A stretch of 49,137 nt of DNA from positions 1-49,137 of the forward strand of contig JAKSLA010000020.1 in NCBI GenBank assembly GCA_024401455.1. The letters run 5' to 3'. This document shows positions 34,707 to 45,800 of the stretch, piece by piece. Under the pieces are notes generated by a model. That model was given only the letters and a program-made list of their open reading frames with translations. It searched no databases and was not told where the DNA came from. Position 1 is the first letter of the stretch. Every line of letters starts with the position of its first letter. Both the position numbers and the translations under genes were made by a program. This DNA is from Paludibacteraceae bacterium. Lineage in GTDB: Bacteria; Bacteroidota; Bacteroidia; Bacteroidales; Paludibacteraceae.

Positions 34707-35822
34707 TTATTTACGCAATTTCGCATAAACATCGGTCATCGCCTTTGCTATGCTCGCATCCGAGAATTTCGCTGCCTGGAGATTGCCGGCTTGAACCATC
34801 TTTTCGGCCAATTGACTATCCGTCAATATGCGTTCTATGGCCGCCGATAGGTCTGCCGCATTGTGACTGTCCACATAGCAGGCCGCCGCCCCACCCGTCT
34901 CCTCAAAACAGGAGCCTGTGGAAGTGATGACTGGCGTTTGACAAGTCATAGCCTCCAAAATTGGTATTCCAAATCCCTCGAAATGAGAAGGATAGACAAA
35001 CAATGTTGCCAACCTGTACAAAACGGGCAAATCTTCCATCGGCACTTGATGCAAAAAGATGACTCTTTTCTCCAAACCATATTTCTGGATAAGTTGCATC
35101 AATTCGTCCTTATAGGCCGATGGACGACCTACCACCACCAATGGAATGTCAATCTGCCCAATGTGCATAGCCTCCAAAATCAACTCGTGATTTTTCCGTT
35201 TCTCTATGGCACAAACAATCAACATAAATGCGGAAGGCAAGGAATAACGCTGACGGACCGCCTCCTTGGTCTCCTCATCCACTTTCTGCGAGAAGATGGG
35301 ACTGCAACCTTGATAGACCACGTCAACCTTGTTTTCATCGACATTGACCAACTCCACCAGATCTTTCTTCGTCTCTTGGCTGATGGCTACCACACGGTCG
35401 GCCACTTCGCAACTACGGACATATTTCTTGCGGAAAGTATATCTGTCGAAAAAAGGATAGAGTTCAGGATTCTTCAAGAAAATCAGATCATGAATAGTGA
35501 CAACCGTTGCCGTATCCTTCGGCAATCCGTAAGGCAACTCGTTACTTAACCCGTGATAGATATCCAATCCGAGGCGTTTGACATCCGACGAACAGCCCGT
35601 CGTTCTCCATAGCGATGAAAAAGTCTTGGAGAAGAAGGAGGAAGGAGCCACAACCGTTGATTCCCCACTCTCGAAAGAGCGTCCGCCTTTTGTCTTTGGG
35701 GTGAACAAAAAATAGTCATTCTGAGGCACTTCCGTAGTAAGAATTCTTATCGTATCACGACTGTAATTGCCTAAACCGCGATTGTTGAAAAAAGCCCGTT
35801 TGGCGTCAAATCCTATTTTCAT
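34707..35822 (-). CDS. GT4-type glycosyltransferase
   Basis: The 371-residue GT-B protein has the C-terminal family 4 signature: CAIEKRKNHELILEAMHIG, then PSHFEGFGIPILEAMTCQTP with the E-x7-E motif. It would transfer a sugar from a nucleotide donor to an envelope glycan. It begins nine bases after the kinase-like gene, which also points to LPS or surface-glycan assembly. The exact sugar is unknown. Confidence 0.85.
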   Translation of the reverse strand: MKIGFDAKRAFFNNRGLGNYSRDTIRILTTEVPQNDYFLFTPKTKGGRSFESGESTVVAPSSFFSKTFSSLWRTTGCSSDVKRLGLDIYHGLSNELPYGLPKDTATVVTIHDLIFLKNPELYPFFDRYTFRKKYVRSCEVADRVVAISQETKKDLVELVNVDENKVDVVYQGCSPIFSQKVDEETKEAVRQRYSLPSAFMLIVCAIEKRKNHELILEAMHIGQIDIPLVVVGRPSAYKDELMQLIQKYGLEKRVIFLHQVPMEDLPVLYRLATLFVYPSHFEGFGIPILEAMTCQTPVITSTGSCFEETGGAAACYVDSHNAADLSAAIERILTDSQLAEKMVQAGNLQAAKFSDASIAKAMTDVYAKLRK

Positions 35823-35831
35823 AACTGATGT

Positions 35832-36587
35832 TTATTTCTTGCCCAAATATTTTTGCTTAAACGCCTTCTTGCGGTCGCGCCTTTTACGCTCCTCGTATTT
35901 ATACTGAAGGAAAAGCCGAACACACTCCGCCTCGTCAAATCCTCGCTTGCGCGCGTAGAGGGTGGCCACACGAGTGAAAAACTCATCATTGCCACAGATG
36001 CGGCGGAAATTATGACAGCCCTTCTCCATGGAAATGGAGCCAAACTCCATTCGGTTTATGTCTATCAACGAGAAGAGGAATTGATCGCCCATACGCTTAT
36101 AGAGAATGTTGCCCGGCGAATAGTCTATATGAAGCACCCCCTTCTCATGAAGTTCGGCAGTGAATTCGGCAAAGGCATCCATCAGAGCCTCCTTGCCCTC
36201 GTTGGTCGTGTCTTCGTCGAGAAACTCGCGAAGGTTGCCGTCCGCCTCAAATTGAAGGCTGACGAAATAAGAGCGGTGGATTAATCCAGACTTACGCGTC
36301 TCAAGATAGGCGATAGGGGCAGGCGTCTCTATCTTGCGCTTCTGCAATTCGAAAGCATACGAATAGGCCCTGAAAGCCTTCGACTTACGGAAAAAAGTGT
36401 AGGCTATACGATTAATGAAAATGGGAACCTTATAGGACTTGACATTGATTTTCAAGCCAGCCACTTCATAAACTCTGATTTTATTTCGTCCGTCATAGAT
36501 ACAAACACCTTCCTTGTCGAAACGCTCTGGCAACGACAAAACGAAATTCTCCAAATGCTTGTATTGGGGATTTATCTCAAACTTCAT
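35832..36587 (-). CDS. Lipopolysaccharide kinase (InaA/WaaP-like) family protein
   Basis: The 251-residue protein has the kinase-like core: VLHIDYSPGNILY with the catalytic HxD and Asn, and FSLIDINRM in place of DFG. The N-terminal half carries VYEVAGLKINVKSYK with the ATP-site Lys. The C-terminus is very basic. Related proteins phosphorylate inner-core sugars of LPS. It is followed by a glycosyltransferase gene, supporting that role. The upstream gap 36588-36700 shows no convincing promoter. Confidence 0.8.
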   Translation of the reverse strand: MKFEINPQYKHLENFVLSLPERFDKEGVCIYDGRNKIRVYEVAGLKINVKSYKVPIFINRIAYTFFRKSKAFRAYSYAFELQKRKIETPAPIAYLETRKSGLIHRSYFVSLQFEADGNLREFLDEDTTNEGKEALMDAFAEFTAELHEKGVLHIDYSPGNILYKRMGDQFLFSLIDINRMEFGSISMEKGCHNFRRICGNDEFFTRVATLYARKRGFDEAECVRLFLQYKYEERKRRDRKKAFKQKYLGKK

Positions 36588-36700
36588 TTTGTGCTATTTT
36601 TTGAAAAAGCCACCTCCTAATGAAGGTAGCAAATGCGAAAATATCAAAGAGCCGCGATATATTCAATTTTTAGACTTTGAAAATTGCGGGGTTTCCTCGC

Positions 36701-37321
36701 TTAAAATTCCTCCGCCCTTTTCCGCTCTATCAAGTTGGAGGCCAGACAATCGGCCGACTGGATGAGTGATAAAAGCGGACAAATCTCCTTCGACTTGTTG
36801 AAGTTCGCCTTCAAATCAGCCGATTGGAAAGGCAAATCCCACGCCGTCATGTGCCAACGAATGGCCATTATCTCATCATCGGACAGATCCAGGCCGCAAC
36901 GCAGCAACACGATCACAGACTTTTCGCCGTGCCCCAACGGGAAATTGGAGTAGTCGAGATCATAACCGGGAACTTCCTCCCACATCCCATACCGGCTCTT
37001 CTCCTTTTTGACGGTTGGCTTATAAATGTCCGCCTTGCAGACATCATGCAGCAAAGCCGCTATGATGACACTATCTTTCGGAAGTTCTTCCAAAAGCGAA
37101 TCATCCATCTCCAACATCGTTTTGCGCAATTTCAACGCTATTTTGCATACGTTGACCGAGTGCTCCACAAGCCCTCCTTCTTGGTTCAGATGAAACTTGC
37201 TGCTGGCAGGCGCTTCAAAAAAACCTAAATCGGACAACTCTTCAATCACCTCCTCTACCCCGTCTCGATCGGTAGAGCGCAAATATTCTAAAAACTCTTC
37301 TTTGTATTCCATAACTTGCAT
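36701..37321 (-). CDS. HD-domain phosphohydrolase
   Basis: The 206-residue protein has the HD motifs: GGLVEHSVNVC, AALLHDVCKADIY with the HD pair, FPLGHGEKSV, and AIRWHMTAW, all metal ligands. HD proteins of this sort hydrolyse nucleotides or phosphodiesters; the substrate is unknown. The ATG at 37321 is used; a second ATG three codons later is possible. It has a strong promoter that faces the promoter of the DUF481-like gene. Confidence 0.8.
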   Translation of the reverse strand: MQVMEYKEEFLEYLRSTDRDGVEEVIEELSDLGFFEAPASSKFHLNQEGGLVEHSVNVCKIALKLRKTMLEMDDSLLEELPKDSVIIAALLHDVCKADIYKPTVKKEKSRYGMWEEVPGYDLDYSNFPLGHGEKSVIVLLRCGLDLSDDEIMAIRWHMTAWDLPFQSADLKANFNKSKEICPLLSLIQSADCLASNLIERKRAEEF

Positions 37322-37347
37322 TCTTTGAGCAGATCGCTCTTGTTATG

Positions 37348-37379
37348 CAAACTTAATTAAGATTTCTCCATCCACCAAA
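37348..37379 (-). promoter_or_regulatory. Promoter of the HD-domain gene
   Basis: On the minus strand TTTG (37376-37379), a 20-base spacer and TAAGTTTG (37348-37355). Confidence 0.65.
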
Positions 37380-37386
37380 AAAAGCG

Positions 37387-37394
37387 TATTTTTG
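37387..37394 (+). promoter_or_regulatory. -7 box of the DUF481-like gene
   Basis: TATTTTTG fits TAnnTTTG; its -33 region lies inside the opposite promoter, so the two divergent promoters overlap. A start near 37401 rules out the upstream TTG at 37392 as start codon. Confidence 0.5.
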
Positions 37395-37433
37395 CCACAA
37401 GTTTTGACAGACATTCAAAAAACAATAAACACT

Positions 37434-38183
37434 TTGAACGCTTTGAGATTAAAAAGATTTTTAACCCCAATCCTAATTACCTGTGCGATCGGATCTATTC
37501 CTGCACAGATGACAGCCCAAAAGAAATGGAAATACGAACTCACATTGGGTTCATCCATGAATGCTGGAAATGTAGATAACTTCAATCTCAAGAATGGTGG
37601 TTCAGCCGTTCGGAACGACAGCCTCATCTCCTTTAACACCGATTACAAGTTCGTCTATAGCAAAGAGAGTGGCATTGAGAAAAACAAAGGCCTCAACGCC
37701 ACCATGAAGTTCGACCTCTACCAATATGACAAATGGTCGCCTTTCCTGGCTTCGGAATTCATGACAAACAAACATAAAGGTTATGACTATAAAATCAGTG
37801 GCTTGACGGGCGTTAAATATCGAATTTATACGAAGAAGGATACGTGCGACTACTCATTAAGTTTGGCCACCGTCGTGGACCGAGTAGATTACACCCCCAA
37901 AGAGGAAAAATTGGACAAATGGAGTTGCCGCATGTCCGTCCGACCTAAAATCAGACAAAAGTTGGGAAGTGCCATAACACTGCTCCACCACTCTTTCTAT
38001 CAACCAGCCATTGCAGATTTCAGCGACTATCTGATTTCCACCAACACGAAAGTGGAGTGCAAGGTAAAATCCTATTTCTTCATCGACTTCTGCTTTGAAT
38101 ATGAATATAGAAGTCTGGTGCCTGCTGAAAAATATAAACACCATGACGTAGAAACGGAGGTTGCGTTGAAGTTTAAGTTCTAA
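37434..38183 (+). CDS. DUF481-like outer-membrane protein
   Basis: The protein of about 249 residues begins with a signal peptide (LNALRLKRFLTPILITCAIG, cleavage near AQMTAQ) and is then strand-rich with alternating aromatic residues: KKWKYELTLGSSMNAGNVDN to the terminal VETEVALKFKF, typical of DUF481/YdiY-like small barrels. The frame has no early ATG; a TTG at 37434 (or 37443) after the predicted transcription start gives a proper signal peptide. Family function is not established. Confidence 0.65.
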   Translation: MNALRLKRFLTPILITCAIGSIPAQMTAQKKWKYELTLGSSMNAGNVDNFNLKNGGSAVRNDSLISFNTDYKFVYSKESGIEKNKGLNATMKFDLYQYDKWSPFLASEFMTNKHKGYDYKISGLTGVKYRIYTKKDTCDYSLSLATVVDRVDYTPKEEKLDKWSCRMSVRPKIRQKLGSAITLLHHSFYQPAIADFSDYLISTNTKVECKVKSYFFIDFCFEYEYRSLVPAEKYKHHDVETEVALKFKF

Positions 38184-38208
38184 AGTTTCGTCTTTCGCTA
38201 AATAAATC

Positions 38209-38244
38209 AGTGGATAGACGTATTCGCCTATCCACTCGTTCTTT
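38209..38244. terminator. Terminator between convergent genes
   Basis: AGTGGATAG (38209-38217) pairs with CTATCCACT (38228-38236), followed by a short T-run on the plus strand. Confidence 0.7.
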
Positions 38245-38267
38245 AAGCTGGTTGGTTAATAGTTATT

Positions 38268-38954
38268 CTATCGTTGAGCAGAAAAGTGCTTTCTAATCTG
38301 CATCTCTATTGCTTGAACAGGCACACCGAGAAACTCATCGACCTTAATGGTCTGGTAACCGTCCGATTTGCCGTTATCGGTCAAAATGGGAGATTGCTCT
38401 TTCACTAATTCGCAAAAATTAAAGGAATAAGCAGAAACAGTCCCCACCACTTCGATATACCAAGCGTGCTGAAGCGAAGGGATATGTTCCAAGCAATTCT
38501 TCAATTTCTCTCGCGTGTAGCGTGTTATTCCTCTGCCATTGGCCTCCACTTCTATTACACCAACAATATCTTCCGTGTCTGCCTTTACTATCGCCAAGTC
38601 AAAATTATAGTTTTTGAGCAAACTCCCCTTGGGTCTCGTCTTTCCCCAATCCAACCCCGCTTTGTCGTAATCAATCTCTTGATCGACCAGATATTCTCCT
38701 GGCATACCGTCGGGAGTTTTAAACTTCCCCCCTATGACGTTACATGTTTCTTGTATTGTCTTTTGGTGCATTCTATTATTCCCACTGCCAAACGCACACT
38801 CTTTGAAAATAACCTTATCTTTCGCCATATTACATCGCTTTGCGTTTCCAACTTTGCCATTCATAAATCGGTAATTCATGATAACCTTATAATCCGAAGG
38901 AAGGATTTTTTCCAAGAGTTCCTTCAAAACTCTCATTACAATTTGTTTCTCCAT
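38268..38954 (-). CDS. Unknown 228-residue protein, possibly nuclease-like
   Basis: I do not recognise the family. The segment NYNFDLAIVKADTEDIVGVI followed by EVEANGRG, with D then E-x-E spaced as in PD-(D/E)XK folds, suggests a restriction-like domain, but Lys is replaced by Glu. Two Cys-containing stretches (RCNMAKDKVIFKECAFGSG) precede it. It is monocistronic and convergent with the DUF481-like gene. The gap 38955-39093 holds no clear feature. Confidence 0.5.
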   Translation of the reverse strand: MEKQIVMRVLKELLEKILPSDYKVIMNYRFMNGKVGNAKRCNMAKDKVIFKECAFGSGNNRMHQKTIQETCNVIGGKFKTPDGMPGEYLVDQEIDYDKAGLDWGKTRPKGSLLKNYNFDLAIVKADTEDIVGVIEVEANGRGITRYTREKLKNCLEHIPSLQHAWYIEVVGTVSAYSFNFCELVKEQSPILTDNGKSDGYQTIKVDEFLGVPVQAIEMQIRKHFSAQR

Positions 38955-39093
38955 TTTATTGAATTTTTAATTCCAGCCCCAAGAACTCACAAATAAGGGA
39001 CTTGGCCTGCTTCTATTTTTTCATAAAAACCACCAAATCCCTTTACTATAATGGCTGGATTAAAAACCGCCTAAAATGAATCGGTATTCTTCC

Positions 39094-41613
39094 TTATCTC
39101 TTCACCACCTTAGCCGTAAAACACTCCTCATTTCCGAGCGCTCTTACAATATAAACACCTGCAGGATAGCTTGCTCCGAATTCAACTTTTGTGGCTTTCG
39201 ACCGTATCTTTTCCATCAAGAGGCCATTGACTGAATAAACCATTATAACATCCAGATTATCAGCATTATAATAGATATACGAATTATATGTTTTATCAAA
39301 GACAACACGACCATTCGCACTTAGATTGTCTGGAGAAGAGACTAAATGGATCGGCTGAATATTTATCTCCCCTAAATAGACATCCGACTCAGCCGACACA
39401 ATAATAAATGTAAATTCGTGCCTTTCTTCTTTCATGAGGTCTGAAAATTTAGTATCAACGAGTGTTGCTAATTGAGTATGAAGATCGTTGTCGTCATAGC
39501 CCTTAAGCGTGAATGTGGAAATAGAATCTCTATCAACTTGGAACAATACCTTTGCATCCTTTTTAGAAGAATAACTGATATCAAAATCTGTTATGTCATA
39601 ATGATAATCGCCCCTCGTTTCAATGGTATATTTGACCCATTCGCCCTCTTTCAGCCTGATGCCTGACGGATCTTCCGAACAAAAGACCGTTGCGTAATCA
39701 TTTCTGACGTTAAAATCCTCATTGTATCCTTCACTCCAATAAGAGATGGATTTTCCACCTCTATCGAAATATCTCATATCCACAACTCCGGGAATAGGGG
39801 TTGGGTCCGAAAAATAAGGGCCCTTCATCTCTTCGATATTGATACTGAAGTTACCATCCACCTCTTGTCCATCTGCATCCTTCACACGAACTACGAACTC
39901 ATAAAAACCCGAACGCAAAGGCAGGCCCGATATAACACCATCCGCACTCATTTCCAAGCCCAAAGGCAAGTCACCCAACGCAAGTTCAAATTGGAAAGGT
40001 TCCTCTCCGCCCACCATCCGGATAGTATCAACATAATCAATGGCACGCAAAGAGGTGTGCAGACTACTCGTTAGAAAATTCAACGGTTCGACCGCCTTTT
40101 TTGGACCACAACGGAACGTCATCGTCGTGCCGTATGGACTGAAGTCCCAAAGATAGATGCCCGAATCCTCTCCACTCTGCCATTTAGCACTTGGATCCGA
40201 CTCGTCCGAGAAGACCGCTGGGCCTGTAGTGGCCGTCCAGAACGGATTTTTGTCCGTCGCAGGGCGACAATCCAACAATTCAGGCTTGCCTTCATAGTTG
40301 TTGTTTCCTCTCTCATTGCTATGCCAGATAAAAATACCCTTATCATTATTCCATGCCGTCGCTATGTGCCTATCACGAATTTCGATGTAATAACTCTCAA
40401 ACCTACTGTCACCCTTTCCATGATAGACAGCCACTGAACCGGGCTCCTGCTTCAAAGTAACCTTCTGCCCCTCCTTCATATCGGTGATGTCAATCTTATT
40501 AGAAAGCCAACCCAATTGGTCAAGTGCCCAAGGATTAGGGAGTTGTGGCGTTGAAGAAAGATAGGTGATGTCTGCTACATTATACTTTGCGGCATTATTG
40601 TCCTCATGATCGTCATAACTGTAAAAATCAGGCCAGCCGCATACAAGATGGCCATTCTCATGGCAGAAGGTGGCCATGGACAACTTATCTCCAATGTCGC
40701 ACAACTGATAGCCGTGCCATACACCAAACCTAAATCCTTTGGAAGTCAGATTGAAGGCGTAGTAGTTCATGTGTGGCCAAAGACCTGTTGCCCATTTGTT
40801 ATCACATCTACCCGCATAGAGGATGTTGATGGCCATGATGCCCCCATCCTTTGTCGTAAGGTCTCTCACATCAAATCCGTCCTTCTCTCTTGTATAAGAA
40901 AGTCAAGCCTTCTCCACGACAGGATAGAATATATCTGTCGTATATTCCGTCGCATCCAACGAAGAATAATAATCCTTCGGTTGGGGAGCCGTATAGAAAC
41001 TGGACGGCACATAATTTATGTATGTCAACTTTCCCCCGGAAATCCACTGGAAATACTTCTTGATGGACATTGCGTTGCCGAAAACGGTTTTCTCGTCATC
41101 GTTCAAATAGGTTTTGATCTGGTCGATGGTAACACTCGATTTCGTATCGGGAAAATCTATCAAGCAACAAACCCCATAAACGGTGTCAGGCAATACGGAG
41201 GCTGCCCTCAATTCGACTTTCGGACGCTCATCCATATGAAGTGATTTTTTCGTCTCGGCAATCTTCGCATCGCGGCTCTCCTTCGAGATTCGCACGCCAG
41301 GCTGAGTAATCATCTTCACTGCCGATGGCGTTTCGCCACCCTTATAGACAATACCCGTGGAGGCATACGCTTTCCCGTCGGAAGAGAGAAGAGCATAGCA
41401 GATGTAACCCGTCTGCTCATCTTTGATAAGGGTGTAGTGGTCTTGACTCTCTGCATCAATATAGAGTTCCGTTCCATAAAGATAAACGGAAACTTTGTCG
41501 CCGTTCGGCTGCGTCATTTGATGCTCCGTGCCATGATAAATCATGGCGAAACTGCTTGCTATACTCGTGGAAAAAAGAGCACATGCCGTTATAAGTCGTT
41601 TGAATGTTTTCAT
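39094..41613 (-). pseudogene. M6 family metalloprotease with T9SS sorting tail, interrupted by one in-frame TGA
   Basis: One frame of 840 codons runs from ATG at 41613 to 39094, broken only by TGA at 40903-40905 (codon 237). The first part has a signal peptide (MKTFKRLITACALFSTSIAS) and the M6 N-terminal region. The part after the stop has the catalytic motif HENGH at codons 318-322 followed by GWPDFY, as in immune-inhibitor-A-like peptidases, then beta-rich domains and a type A sorting domain (VYSVNGLLMEKIRSK...PAGVYIVRALGNE and a basic end KVVKR). The upstream 236-aa product would lack the active site. It is a recent nonsense mutation, a sequencing error or a readthrough case. Confidence 0.8.
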
Positions 41614-41638
41614 GATTCGTTGGTTATTTATCTATCTG

Positions 41639-41724
41639 GGAAACAAATATATGAAACTTTTTGATTACAAAATGTAAATTATCGGAAAACAAATATACGA
41701 AACTTTTTGATTATAAAATGTAAA
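41639..41724 (-). promoter_or_regulatory. Tandemly duplicated promoter region of the M6 gene
   Basis: Two copies of a segment of about 41 bases, offset 46 (41639-41679 and 41684-41724), each with TATATTTG on the minus strand (41644-41651 and 41690-41697) and a shared AAAAAGTTTC block. Either or both boxes could drive the gene starting at 41613. Confidence 0.6.
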
Positions 41725-41743
41725 CAAAGAAAAAATCAAGGCC

Positions 41744-42445
41744 TTATTTCTCAAGGCCCGCAGGCTTATCTTTGACTGCCCTCACCGACTGCCCGACGTA
41801 GCGTTCAATTCGGCGTATGAGGCTACTGTTGGCGCTAAATCCATAGTAGTAAGCCATCGGTGCCGCATAAGCGCTTATGGTAGCCGTCCAGTAGTAACCC
41901 ATTTTAGCACGTGTCTCGCTGTCCTTCTTCTGCTCTGCACTACACCCGGCCGCAGGCAAGAAGATTGTTCGGCCATTGGTTTTACTGGTCCCGATAAACC
42001 CTTCAATCCCCGTACGCTCATAATCGTAAGTCCACTCCCATTGGCAACCCTCGATGAGTTCAATCATCTCCTTGCGCTTCGGCATTCGCCAGCCGTTGCC
42101 CCAAAGTTGCGTAGCGACATCGTCTTCCGGAAGCAAATCCATAATGGAATCCACCACTCCGAATTTTTCCTTGTTACAATATTTTGTCAATGAACTACCA
42201 AAATGTTTATAGTTCACCCATGCAAAGCCATTCTTCGAGACCGTCTCACCCCATGCATACAACTTGCCATAAGGCTCCTGCTGAGAAGTTCCGACGTTGG
42301 CTTTTGCCCAAAGAACCGAGAGCCCCAAATCCACATACTCGTGATTTTGTGTCGCCGACGCCTCCTTCTTCTGTTTGTCAGACGCGACTGCAGCCGTGCA
42401 AGCCATAGCAAAAAAAGCCAATATTGAAATTAATACTTTTCTCAT
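41744..42445 (-). CDS. Exported FISUMP-like domain protein
   Basis: The 233-residue protein has a signal peptide (MRKVLISILAFFAMACTAAV). The mature part has the fibrobacter-succinogenes-paralogous-domain pattern common in Bacteroidales: HEYVDLGLSVLWAKANVG, YGKLYAWGET, GNGWRMPKRKEMIELIEGC, FLPAAGCS and MGYYWTAT. It is probably a surface or periplasmic protein of unknown role. TATATTTG (minus strand, 42474-42481) lies 28 bases upstream. Confidence 0.75.
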   Translation of the reverse strand: MRKVLISILAFFAMACTAAVASDKQKKEASATQNHEYVDLGLSVLWAKANVGTSQQEPYGKLYAWGETVSKNGFAWVNYKHFGSSLTKYCNKEKFGVVDSIMDLLPEDDVATQLWGNGWRMPKRKEMIELIEGCQWEWTYDYERTGIEGFIGTSKTNGRTIFLPAAGCSAEQKKDSETRAKMGYYWTATISAYAAPMAYYYGFSANSSLIRRIERYVGQSVRAVKDKPAGLEK

Positions 42446-42473
42446 ATCTCCGATTTATTTGTTGTCAATATGG

Positions 42474-42481
42474 CAAATATA
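42474..42481 (-). promoter_or_regulatory. -7 box of the FISUMP-like gene
   Basis: TATATTTG on the minus strand; no clear -33 element. Between here and 42662 no gene is visible. Confidence 0.4.
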
Positions 42482-42662
42482 TGATTTTTATCCGTCGAAT
42501 GGAGCCATAGAGCGCAAAAACGAAACAAATCTCTTTTTTGACCACTTATTTTACCCCCCTATGATTAAGAGGACTTGGGAATGAAAAACCGATTGTCCAT
42601 AGCCAATACTTAAAAAATGTTAATTCATCGAGAAGAGGAGTTTTCTGAGAAAATGTTTTTTG

Positions 42663-42670
42663 TAGATTTG
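42663..42670 (+). promoter_or_regulatory. -7 box of the arabinoxylan esterase/GH43 gene
   Basis: TAGATTTG fits TAnnTTTG, with a T-rich TTTTC about 19 bases upstream. The leader of about 150 bases contains a 6-bp hairpin (GAAGCA/TGCTTC). Confidence 0.45.
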
Positions 42671-42829
42671 CCTACGCAATATTATTATTTGAATAGTGAA
42701 GAAGCAAAAAGATCTGCTTCTCAGTACCATGGACATAAAATTGAATTGTACGGATTAAATATCCTACAATAGGCCGTTGGGTCTATTATGAATGAATTTG
42801 AAGGAAACAACTAAAAACCAGATAGAAAG

Positions 42830-45800
42830 ATGAGAATAATCAACAAAACATTGATTGCATCGGCCTTAGGAATGATGCTTTCAATTTCGGCAGGTGCTCA
42901 AAACAATCTTCCAGGTGTAAAGAGTACAATCAATGTGAACGGTAAGAACCGTACCATCGATGTTTACGCCCCTTCAGGAATGGGTGCTAACCGACCTATG
43001 GTGATTTCCGCCCACGGTATGGGTCAGGATATCGGTTACCAGAAACAATGTTCCCGTTGGGACCAAGTGGCCGACACGGCAAAATTTCTAGTTGTCTATC
43101 CTCAGTCGGATGGCTCAACTTGGGATTTGGGCGGCAACGGACAGGATATTGCCTTCATCAAGGCCATCATCAAAGAGATGAGTGCCAAGTATAATATTGA
43201 CTTGGACCGCGTCTATATGTCAGGCTTCTCCATGGGTGGTATGTTGACCTACTCGGTGGCTAACAATATGGCAGACCAAATTGCGGCCTGCGCCCCTATC
43301 TCGGGCTACCCTATCGGCGATAAGACAGCCAAGCCTTCTCGCCCTATTCCTATCTTCCACACCAACGGTGATGGCGACGATGTGGTTCACTACGAGCCAT
43401 GGAAAGGCTATTTCAACGGAATGTACCAAGAGCAACAAGGTGCCTACGCTCAAGCCGAATCTTGGGCTGCTGCTAATGGCTGCGACGGCACTCCAGAAGA
43501 GATCAAACTCAACGGCGCCACTCGCTATCTCTGGAAAAATGGTGAGTGCGGTGTCGAAGTTTGCTTGAACAGAGTCTATAACAGAGGCCACGTCCCTGCC
43601 AATGATGCCTTCTACACTGTGCGTGAAATCTGGAAATTCGTCAGCCGCTACTCTTTGAACTGCGGAGCACCTAAAGAGCCTGAGGCCGTTGCCCCTTATA
43701 ATGGTACTCCTGCTGCCATCCCTGGCACTATTGAGGCCGAGGAGTATGATTTCGGCGGTCAAGGCGTCTCATACAACGATAAAGATTCGGAAAACCGTGG
43801 AGAGGCATTCCGTAATGATGGCGTTGACATCTACAAAGGAGCAACTGGATTCAAGATCGGTTATTGTGAAGAGGGAGAATGGATGAACTACTCGGTGGAT
43901 GTGAAGGAGACTTCAAGATACACCATCAGCATCTCAGCCGGTACCGACAATCCTGATGCTTCGTTCCAATTTTTGATTGATGGTCAAGAGGTTACAGGTG
44001 TAATCTCTGCACCTAACACAGGTAGTTTTACCGACTACTCTACTGTAATGGCTCGTACAAAGGAGATATCAGCAGGCCCACACACGCTTCAACTAAAGAT
44101 TACAGGCAGTTGGGTTGATATTGACAACATGAAGTTTGTAAAATACGAGTCTAATGGCAATGATCCATACGACGAGAATGGATGTGTGACAGGCAACCGC
44201 TCTATTGAAGACCTTGAGAGCATCTTCTCCACCATCAAACTAAGTAACGTCAACCCGAAGGTTAAGCCAACGACCAACCACAACCCTATCATGACGCAAC
44301 GTTATGGTGCCGACCCTTGTGCAATGGTTTACGGCGACTCCGTCTATATCTACATGACGCACGATATCTACGAGTATGAAAATGGCAGTATCAAGAACAA
44401 CGGATACGGCAAGATTACGGAGATCGTCTGTCTTTCTTCTGCCGACCTTGTCAACTGGACTGACCACGGACCAATGAAAGTTGCTGGCTCAGGCGGAATC
44501 TCCAAGGCTTCCAACTCTTGGGCCCCAACTGCTTGCCACGCAAAAATAAACGGAAAGGATCGTTTCTTCCTATATTTTGCCAATAATGCCAATGGTATCT
44601 ATGTGGTAGCAGCAAACACCCCTTACGGACCATGGGAGGATGTGAGAAATGGAGCCGGACTAATCACCCGCGCCACTCCTAACTGCGGAGATGTAACTTG
44701 GCTGTTCGACCCAGCCGTACTTGTTGATGAGGACGGTACAGGTTACCTCTACTTCGGTGGTGGCGTGCCAGAGGGCAAGACAGATAATCCAGGAACAGCG
44801 CGTATTGCCAAGTTAGGCAAGGACTTCATCAGCATTGATGGAACACCTACATCATTGAATCCTCCTTATCTATTTGAGGATGCTGGTATCAACAAGATCG
44901 GCAACAAGTATGTTTACTCATACTGTACGAACTGGAACGTACCAGGCGGCAACCAATTTGGCATCTCTAACGCTGTGATTGCTACCATGACATCTTCCAG
45001 CCCAATGTCGGGCTTCAATTTCGACCGTAAGGTGTTCGACAACCCATCAAGATGGTTGGGGGATAATGGTAACAACCACCACGGATTCTTCAAGTTCAAG
45101 GGCAAATGGTACATCTGCTACCACAGCCAATGGATTCAAAACCAAATCGGAGTGAAAGGTGGATACCGTTGCACACACGTTGACTACGCAAACGTAGATG
45201 AATCAGCAGGCAAAATCATGGGCGTAACAGCAGGTACTGTAGAGGGCGTTGAACAAGTGGAAGATATGAGCAAGGTTGACTTCGTCCAAGCAGAGTGTTT
45301 CGCTTGGCAAAACGGTGTGGATGTTCACTATGTAGGCAAGAGCGTCAATATGGCCGTAAGCGGTAAGGACGGAAGTTGGATCGGCGTATCCAACGTGAAG
45401 CCACAAAATGGCGCTAACATTTTCAAGGCAAGAGTAGCCAGCCCATGCGGCGGTGCCATCAGAGTAACGCTTGACTCTCCAAACGGCACACCTATCGCCT
45501 ACCTCAACGTAACCGGTACAGGATCAAAGACTGACTTCGAAGACTTTGAGTGCAAGATGTTGAATGATATGTATATGTCCCACTCTTTGTTCTTTACTTT
45601 CAGCGGCGAACTTGAATTCGACTCATGGGGTATGGAAATGAGAGACAACACAAAGGCCGAGAGCGTTAAGGCTGAAGTTTCAGAAGCATTGACTATCGAG
45701 CCTAATCCTGCTACTGACGTAGTAACACTTCACGGAGTTGAGGCTGGCGCCATCGTAGAGGTTAGCACCATTGACGGCGCTATCGTAATCTCTCAAATGG

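Noticed and set aside
19236-40905. Genome-wide TGA recoding (TGA as a sense codon)
   Set aside because: Many intact genes here end at or near normal stops, including TGA in other places, and only two isolated in-frame TGA cases were seen; nonsense mutations explain them better.
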